A stretch of DNA of 11,196 bases from positions 1 to 11,196 of the forward strand of contig DMNP01000281.1 in NCBI GenBank assembly GCA_003452695.1. The letters run 5' to 3'. Both the position numbers and the translations under genes were made by a program. A model generated the notes under the pieces. It was not told the origin of the DNA. It ran no database searches and was given only the letters and a program-made list of their open reading frames with translations. Positions 7,647 to 11,196 of the stretch are shown here, in pieces (within the stretch, counting starts at the first letter, position 1; each line of letters begins with the position of its first letter). This DNA comes from Eggerthellaceae bacterium (lineage in GTDB: Bacteria; Actinomycetota; Coriobacteriia; Coriobacteriales; Eggerthellaceae).

Positions 7647-7722
7647 GCGGACATGGCTCAGCTGGTAGAGCACCACCTTGCCAAGGTGGGGGTCGCGGGT
7701 TCGAACCCCGTTGTCCGCTCCA
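7647..7722 (+). tRNA. tRNA-Gly, anticodon GCC
   Basis: A full 76-nt cloverleaf includes an encoded CCA (7720-7722). Acceptor strands GCGGACA (7647-7653) and TGTCCGC (7712-7718) pair perfectly. The anticodon stem CCACC/GGTGG encloses loop TTGCCAA with anticodon GCC at 7680-7682, reading GGC and GGU. The T arm carries GGTTCGAAC. The discriminator base is T at 7719, as usual for bacterial tRNA-Gly. Confidence 0.97.
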
Positions 7723-7731
7723 GGAAACAAG

Positions 7732-7760
7732 AGGCCGGTCATTACATGGCCGGCCTTTTT
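7732..7760 (+). terminator. Strong intrinsic terminator between tRNA-Gly and tRNA-Cys
   Basis: An 11-bp stem, AGGCCGGTCAT (7732-7742) with ATGGCCGGCCT (7746-7756), has one T-G wobble and a TAC loop, and is followed directly by TTTTT (7756-7760). It starts 9 nt after the CCA of tRNA-Gly and ends 8 nt before tRNA-Cys. This is the clearest terminator in the window and acts on the plus strand. Confidence 0.88.
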
Positions 7761-7768
7761 CGCAGCAT

Positions 7769-7842
7769 GGCGACGTGGCCAAGTGGTAAGGCAGAGGCCT
7801 GCAAAGCCTTCACCCCCGGTTCGAATCCGGGCGTCGCCTCCA
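7769..7842 (+). tRNA. tRNA-Cys, anticodon GCA
   Basis: A full 74-nt cloverleaf includes an encoded CCA (7840-7842). Acceptor GGCGACG (7769-7775) pairs with CGTCGCC (7832-7838). The anticodon stem GAGGC/GCCTT encloses loop CTGCAAA with anticodon GCA at 7801-7803, reading UGC and UGU. The T arm carries GGTTCGAAT. Discriminator T at 7839 is the identity base expected for tRNA-Cys. No separate promoter is evident between the preceding terminator and this gene. Confidence 0.97.
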
Positions 7843-7941
7843 ACTTTTCCGAGACTTCCGAATCTTACCCGGTAGAGTTTGCATACGTGCGATGGCGCCG
7901 TCGGTGCACGTGCTTCGCCGTGCCGGCAAGATGATTTCAAG

Positions 7942-7958
7942 CCCATGGTGCCCATGGG
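7942..7958 (-). terminator. Hairpin between converging tRNA-Cys and lipid-kinase genes
   Basis: CCCATGG and CCATGGG form a perfect 7-bp stem around a TGC loop. On the minus strand it lies 44 nt past the stop of the lipid-kinase gene and is followed by CTTGAAATCATC, only mildly T-rich, so it is a weak terminator candidate for that gene. The rest of 7843-8002 shows no gene. Confidence 0.38.
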
Positions 7959-8002
7959 TGCGTGCCGTCGAACGCAATCCCGCCAGCGACCCGAACGTTG
8001 TG

Positions 8003-8923
8003 TTACACCTCGTGGTTGCCGGAAAAGGCCTTCATGCCCTCGTCGTTCAGGATGAAGCGCGCAACTCCGCGCATGACCCGCGCTTCGAAGGGCGTTGCAA
8101 CGCCGGGCAGCTCGCCGTCGTATTGGATTTGCAGAGGAGGGTCTGCTTGCACCTTCACGTCGGTTCCGCGGTAGACAGCGAACGAATCCGTGCGGCTGGG
8201 GTATTCACCGTCGCGGTCGCGGATGCCGGCGATAAGGGCGGGAATCAGCCCGAATGCGTTTGCCGCTTTCAGCACCACCACGTCGAAAGCGCCGTCGCGC
8301 GCATCAGATCCGTGGGTAACGGGTATCTCGAACTGGATTTTCGAGAAGTTCACCAGCATGACGCCCAAGCCATCGTGTTCGATGACCCGGCCGTCTATTT
8401 CAAGCGTCATGTGCGATTTCCGCGGCATGGCATTCATCACCGCCGCCTGGAAATAGGCTATCGGGCCGAGAATCTTCTTCGACGGTTGCGCGTCGTGCAT
8501 GATCGTGGCATCGTAGCCAGCACCTGCCATTATGCTGAACCCGAAACGATGCTCGCCCGCCCGAATTTCGCCCATGTCGAAATCGAGCGTGCGCATTTCT
8601 CGCGTGGCCTTTGCAAGTGCATGCGGCTCGTAGGGAAGCAGCAGGTTGTTCACCAGCAGGTTGGCGGTGCCGGCGGGGAAGGGCAGGATGGGCACGCCGC
8701 TTCCGGCCAGCCGGTATGCTGCGCCTGCAACCGTGCCATCGCCTCCCGAAACCACCACGACGTCGAAATCCTCTGCATCGTCGAGCAGCGGGCCTATCGG
8801 CGTGTTGCCCTTCATGCTGCGAACGACCGCCTCGTCGCCGTCTTCCATGACCATCCTCAGGTAGTCGAAGACGGCTCCGTCACCGAATCCTGCCGATATG
8901 TTGTTTACAACGAGTAGTTTCAC
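8003..8923 (-). CDS. Diacylglycerol kinase-type lipid kinase (DAGK_cat / YegS-like)
   Basis: This 306-residue protein has the bacterial diacylglycerol kinase catalytic fold. It opens with a beta strand and NNISAGFGDG (7-16), followed by the nucleotide-binding SGGDGTV (59-65) and PAGTANLL (83-90). A beta-rich C-terminal half contains GAGYDATIMHD, MLVNFSKIQFEIPV and DARDGAFDVVVL. Relatives use ATP to phosphorylate diacylglycerol to phosphatidic acid, or other lipids, at the inner face of the membrane; the exact lipid cannot be told. Length is normal for the family. The start is GTG at 8923, because the next in-frame Met (residue 24) would remove the first strand. No good Shine-Dalgarno precedes the GTG. 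It is transcribed divergently from the ribonuclease D gene with only 88 nt between start codons, so the promoters must lie back to back. Confidence 0.88.
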   Translation of the reverse strand: MKLLVVNNISAGFGDGAVFDYLRMVMEDGDEAVVRSMKGNTPIGPLLDDAEDFDVVVVSGGDGTVAGAAYRLAGSGVPILPFPAGTANLLVNNLLLPYEPHALAKATREMRTLDFDMGEIRAGEHRFGFSIMAGAGYDATIMHDAQPSKKILGPIAYFQAAVMNAMPRKSHMTLEIDGRVIEHDGLGVMLVNFSKIQFEIPVTHGSDARDGAFDVVVLKAANAFGLIPALIAGIRDRDGEYPSRTDSFAVYRGTDVKVQADPPLQIQYDGELPGVATPFEARVMRGVARFILNDEGMKAFSGNHEV

Positions 8924-8959
8924 GTGCGTGCTCGATTCTGCAGGCTTCCATTTGGTTGA

Positions 8960-8968
8960 TGGTATGAT
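8960..8968 (+). promoter_or_regulatory. Extended -10 promoter for ribonuclease D
   Basis: TGGTATGAT is an extended -10 element (TGn plus TATGAT, 5 of 6 matches). It would start transcription near 8975, leaving a leader of about 37 nt to the ATG at 9012. No good -35 is present, as is common for extended -10 promoters. An alternative pair, TTGGTT (8952-8957) and TTAAAT (8975-8980) with a 17-nt spacer, is weaker. Confidence 0.48.
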
Positions 8969-9011
8969 GGTACCTTAAATACCCATGCCAGAGCTGTGGA
9001 GTTTTACACGC

Positions 9012-10163
9012 ATGTACATAGAAACGCAAGACGATTTAGAAGCCTTCATCAAACGCGCGGCGGGCTCGGACGTGCTGGCGGTAGATACGGAGTTCCTGCG
9101 CGAGAAAACCTACTACCCGAAGCTGTGCCTCATGCAGCTTGCCACCCGCCAGGAAACGGTCATCGTCGATCCCTTTGCGGTGGACGACCTTGCGGTGCTG
9201 GCCGAGCTGTTCGAAGACGAGCGCACCGTGAAGCTGTTCCATGCGGGACACCAGGATGTCGAGATAATCGTGTACGACATCGGGTGCATTCCCCGTCCCC
9301 TGTTCGACACTCAGGTGGCAGCGGCTCTGCTCGGCCAAACGCAGCAAGTGGGCTATGGCGCGCTCGTCCATGCGCTCTGCGGCGTGAAACTGCGCAAGAC
9401 CGATTCCTTCACCGATTGGTCGGCGCGCCCGTTGCAGGAATCTCAGATAGAGTATGCGGCCAACGACGTTATCTACCTGCCGGAAATGTACGACAAGCTG
9501 CGCGAGCGGTTGTCCGAGAAGGGGAGACTGTCGTGGCTGGACGACGAGCTTGCCGGCATGATGGAGGAATCCACCTACGTCCCCGACGAGCAGGACCGCT
9601 ACCGTAGGCTGAAGCACTTCACCCAGCTGTCCCGACGCCAAATGGCCGCCGCTCGCGAAATGGCAGCATGGCGCGAGATTGAAGCGCGCAAGCGCAACGT
9701 GCCGCGCAAATGGGTGCTCACCGACGAGCAGATAGTTGAAGCGTGCAAGCGCGAACCGCGCAAGATAGACGACCTGTTCATGGTGAGGGGCGTGCGCGAA
9801 CGCCTGACCACGCGCGATGCGCGAGACCTTATCAGCCTCGTCGTGGCCGCGCTGGACTCGTCTCCCGAGGCGTGGCCACAGATTCCCGCCAACGGGCGCA
9901 GCGAGCCGAACGTGGACGCGCAGGTGGACATGCTCATGGCCGTGGTGCGGATGCGCGCCCGCGAGCACGACATTGCCATCCCCACCCTGGCAAGCCACGC
10001 GGACCTCGTGGACATAGCGCGTGGGCACCTCGACAAGACCGCCGTGATGAAAGGCTGGCGCCGAGAGCTGGTCGGCAACGACCTGCTGGAGCTGCTCGAA
10101 GGTCGCCAATGCCTGGCCATACGAAAGAACCGGGTTGTCATGGAACCACGAGGCAAAGCGTAG
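9012..10163 (+). CDS. rnd: Ribonuclease D (DEDDy 3'-5' exoribonuclease with HRDC domain)
   Basis: This 383-residue enzyme trims the 3' ends of stable RNAs, chiefly tRNA precursors. All exonuclease motifs are visible: Exo I Asp25-Thr-Glu27 in VDTEFLREKTYYPKLCLMQL, Exo II HAGHQDVEI with Asp82, and Exo III Tyr148-x3-Asp152. This is the DEDDy pattern, with two magnesium ions expected. A helical HRDC domain follows at about 205-280 (LSRRQMAAAREMAAWREIEA onward), then a second HRDC-like C-terminal part. Length matches the family. I prefer the ATG at 9012: it has TGGAG at 8997-9001 about 10 nt upstream and gives the usual short lead into the first strand. The ATG at 8985 would add nine residues, has no ribosome-binding site and would leave only about 10 nt of leader. 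Two tRNA genes, possible substrates, lie about 1.2 kb upstream, but such proximity may be chance. Confidence 0.93.
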   Translation: MYIETQDDLEAFIKRAAGSDVLAVDTEFLREKTYYPKLCLMQLATRQETVIVDPFAVDDLAVLAELFEDERTVKLFHAGHQDVEIIVYDIGCIPRPLFDTQVAAALLGQTQQVGYGALVHALCGVKLRKTDSFTDWSARPLQESQIEYAANDVIYLPEMYDKLRERLSEKGRLSWLDDELAGMMEESTYVPDEQDRYRRLKHFTQLSRRQMAAAREMAAWREIEARKRNVPRKWVLTDEQIVEACKREPRKIDDLFMVRGVRERLTTRDARDLISLVVAALDSSPEAWPQIPANGRSEPNVDAQVDMLMAVVRMRAREHDIAIPTLASHADLVDIARGHLDKTAVMKGWRRELVGNDLLELLEGRQCLAIRKNRVVMEPRGKA

Positions 10164-10211
10164 CACCTCTTGCCTCTGCCGCCCACGGCCCGACCAGCGG
10201 TGGCGCCCCTT

Positions 10212-10233
10212 GTTTTGCACCGCTATACAAAAC
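10212..10233. repeat. Inverted repeat upstream of the yugP -10
   Basis: GTTTTG and CAAAAC are perfect 6-bp arms separated by 10 nt. A second possible stem, CACCG (10218-10222) with CGGTG (10233-10237), excludes it. The repeat sits in the gap between ribonuclease D and yugP, ending 35 nt before a TATAAT. It could be an operator or an end-of-transcript structure; no T-run follows. Confidence 0.3.
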
Positions 10234-10267
10234 GGTGACACGGGTCCTTCCGGCGTATACGACGGGG

Positions 10268-10273
10268 TATAAT
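10268..10273 (+). promoter_or_regulatory. Consensus -10 box for the yugP-xseA operon
   Basis: A perfect TATAAT stands 43 nt before the yugP start codon. No recognisable -35 is found at 15-19 nt; the nearest good match, GTGACA at 10235-10240, is 27 nt away. An activator or an unusual -35 may be used. Confidence 0.45.
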
Positions 10274-10316
10274 CTGTCGAAACGTTGCACAACCGAACGA
10301 AGAGAGGAACTGCGCA

Positions 10317-10973
10317 ATGGGTTATTGGATGCTTGTCATCGTCACGCTGGTCATAGGCTTGGCCGCGTCCGCATACGTGAATTCCCAACTGAAGAAATAC
10401 CAGAAGGTGCGCTCGTCGAGCGGCCTGACGGGCCGCGAGGCCGCCGAGCGCATGCTTGCTGCCAACGGGGTGTACGGAGTGGCCATACACCGCGGCGCCG
10501 AGGGCCAGGACCATTTCGACCCGCGCACGAACTCCATCTCGCTCAGCCCGAGCGTCTACGACCAGAGCACCGTCACGGCCTATGCCACGGCCTGCCATGA
10601 AGTGGGTCATGCCTGCCAGTTCGCCCAAGGCTATGTTCCGCTGAAGATCCGAAGCGCCATCTGGCCGGTGGCGAACGCTGCTTCCAGCATTTGGATTTTC
10701 ATACTGCTCATCGGCATTTTCCTGTACATGAACCAGCTGATTACGGTAGCTATCGTCATGTATGCCTGCGTGGTCGCGTTCCAGCTGGTCACCCTGCCCG
10801 TGGAATTCAACGCTTCGCATCGGGCCATGGACTACATGAAGTCCGTGAACCTGCCTCAGGGCGAAGTGGCAGGATCGTTTTCGGTACTGCGCGCGTGCGC
10901 GCTGACCTACGTGGCGGCCGCATTGGCCTCGTTGCTGCAGCTGCTGTACCTTATCGGCATGCGCGATAACTAG
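10317..10973 (+). CDS. yugP: YugP-type membrane zinc metallopeptidase
   Basis: This 218-residue integral membrane protein belongs to the neutral zinc metallopeptidase family represented by Bacillus YugP. An N-terminal membrane segment (about 3-20) is followed by a soluble stretch. The zinc site is HEVGH, with His94, Glu95 and His98, and LPVEFNASHRA supplies the likely third ligand Glu163. Further membrane segments lie near 120-160 and at the C-terminus (about 195-213). Length is close to the family norm. The physiological substrate of this family is not well established; a role in membrane-protein proteolysis is plausible. AGAGGA at 10303-10308 precedes the ATG at good spacing. xseA begins 5 nt after the stop, so the two are likely one transcript. 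Confidence 0.9.
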   Translation: MGYWMLVIVTLVIGLAASAYVNSQLKKYQKVRSSSGLTGREAAERMLAANGVYGVAIHRGAEGQDHFDPRTNSISLSPSVYDQSTVTAYATACHEVGHACQFAQGYVPLKIRSAIWPVANAASSIWIFILLIGIFLYMNQLITVAIVMYACVVAFQLVTLPVEFNASHRAMDYMKSVNLPQGEVAGSFSVLRACALTYVAAALASLLQLLYLIGMRDN

Positions 10974-10978
10974 CAGCC

Positions 10979-11196
10979 ATGGGTTACGAACAACAGGCTG
11001 CCAACGCCGTTGGGGCGCCGAACGCACTGAGCGTTTCCGCCGCCATGCAGATGGCGAAGCGTTCGCTCGAAGCAGTGGTCGTGCGAATCCTCGGCGAAGT
11101 GTCCGAGGTGTCGGTGAAGCCCGGCTACAAGGCGGCGTACTTCACCATTAAGGACTCCGGCGCCGCGCTGCCGTGCATGATGTGGAACAACCGCTA
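10979..11196 (+). CDS. xseA: Exodeoxyribonuclease VII large subunit, N-terminal part (cut by window end)
   Basis: Seventy-two codons are visible and the frame runs off the window. The residues match the N-terminal OB-fold DNA-binding domain of XseA: LSVSAAMQMAKRSLEAVVVR, then ILGEVSEV, then AAYFTIKDSGAALPCMMW. The complete enzyme pairs with the small subunit XseB and degrades single-stranded DNA to oligonucleotides in repair. The ATG follows the yugP stop by 5 nt and has only a weak ribosome-binding site, suggesting translational coupling. The catalytic region is outside the window, so intactness cannot be judged. Confidence 0.87.
   Translation, partial: MGYEQQAANAVGAPNALSVSAAMQMAKRSLEAVVVRILGEVSEVSVKPGYKAAYFTIKDSGAALPCMMWNNR

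Noticed and set aside
7413..7955. Minus-strand open frame covering both tRNA genes
   Set aside because: Its translation contains the typical false peptide produced by reading tRNA genes backwards ([20 protein letters not shown]). The tRNAs are unambiguous.
7892..8917. Open frame of 341 codons on the plus strand opposite the lipid kinase
   Set aside because: The minus strand carries SGGDGTV and PAGTANLL of a real kinase. The plus-strand translation is rich in His, Arg and Val without any domain.
9036..11027. Open frame of 663 codons on the minus strand across rnd, yugP and the start of xseA
   Set aside because: It spans three well-supported plus-strand genes and their promoter region and has no recognisable motif, so it is a codon-bias artefact.

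Overview
The window is a stretch of bacterial chromosome with high GC by eye, dense coding and short gaps. The protein style (cysteine-rich anaerobe-type enzymes, a GlpA-like FAD/Fe-S oxidoreductase, a dCache-GGDEF receptor, tRNA genes with encoded CCA) suggests an anaerobic high-GC Gram-positive. My best guess is class Coriobacteriia, family Eggerthellaceae. This is an inference from gene style; there is no 16S rRNA or other decisive marker in the window.

Layout: (a) 127-3843, plus strand: a GlpA-like FAD oxidoreductase with a BFD-type [2Fe-2S] domain and an unusual C-terminal extension, followed 12 nt later by a complete ABC half-transporter with fused membrane and ATPase domains. (b) 4087-7476, plus strand: an orphan family-5 (Opp/Dpp-type) lipoprotein substrate-binding protein, followed 33 nt later by a membrane dCache-HAMP-GGDEF diguanylate cyclase. 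(c) 7605-7842: tRNA-Gly(GCC) and tRNA-Cys(GCA), with a strong intrinsic terminator between them. (d) 8003-8923, minus strand: a diacylglycerol/lipid kinase-like protein, transcribed divergently from (e) 9012-10163, ribonuclease D. (f) 10317-11196: a YugP-type membrane zinc metallopeptidase followed 5 nt later by the start of xseA (exodeoxyribonuclease VII large subunit), which is cut by the window edge.

Most of the window is housekeeping or ordinary accessory content. Two places deserve attention. The first is the oxidoreductase: its last ~120 residues look like only the middle NAD-binding domain of the partner flavoprotein that is normally a separate gene beside GlpA-like proteins, and its dinucleotide-binding glycine motif is eroded. 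The second is the SBP-diguanylate cyclase pair: a binding protein with no permease nearby sits directly ahead of a periplasmic-sensor cyclase that lacks both the amino-acid-recognition residues of its Cache domain and the c-di-GMP feedback site. That arrangement fits a binding protein acting as co-receptor. A third, smaller puzzle is how tRNA-Cys is expressed when a strong terminator ends 8 nt before it.

No CRISPR array, insertion sequence, integrase, phage gene or attachment site was seen. No stretch longer than about 300 nt is without a gene.
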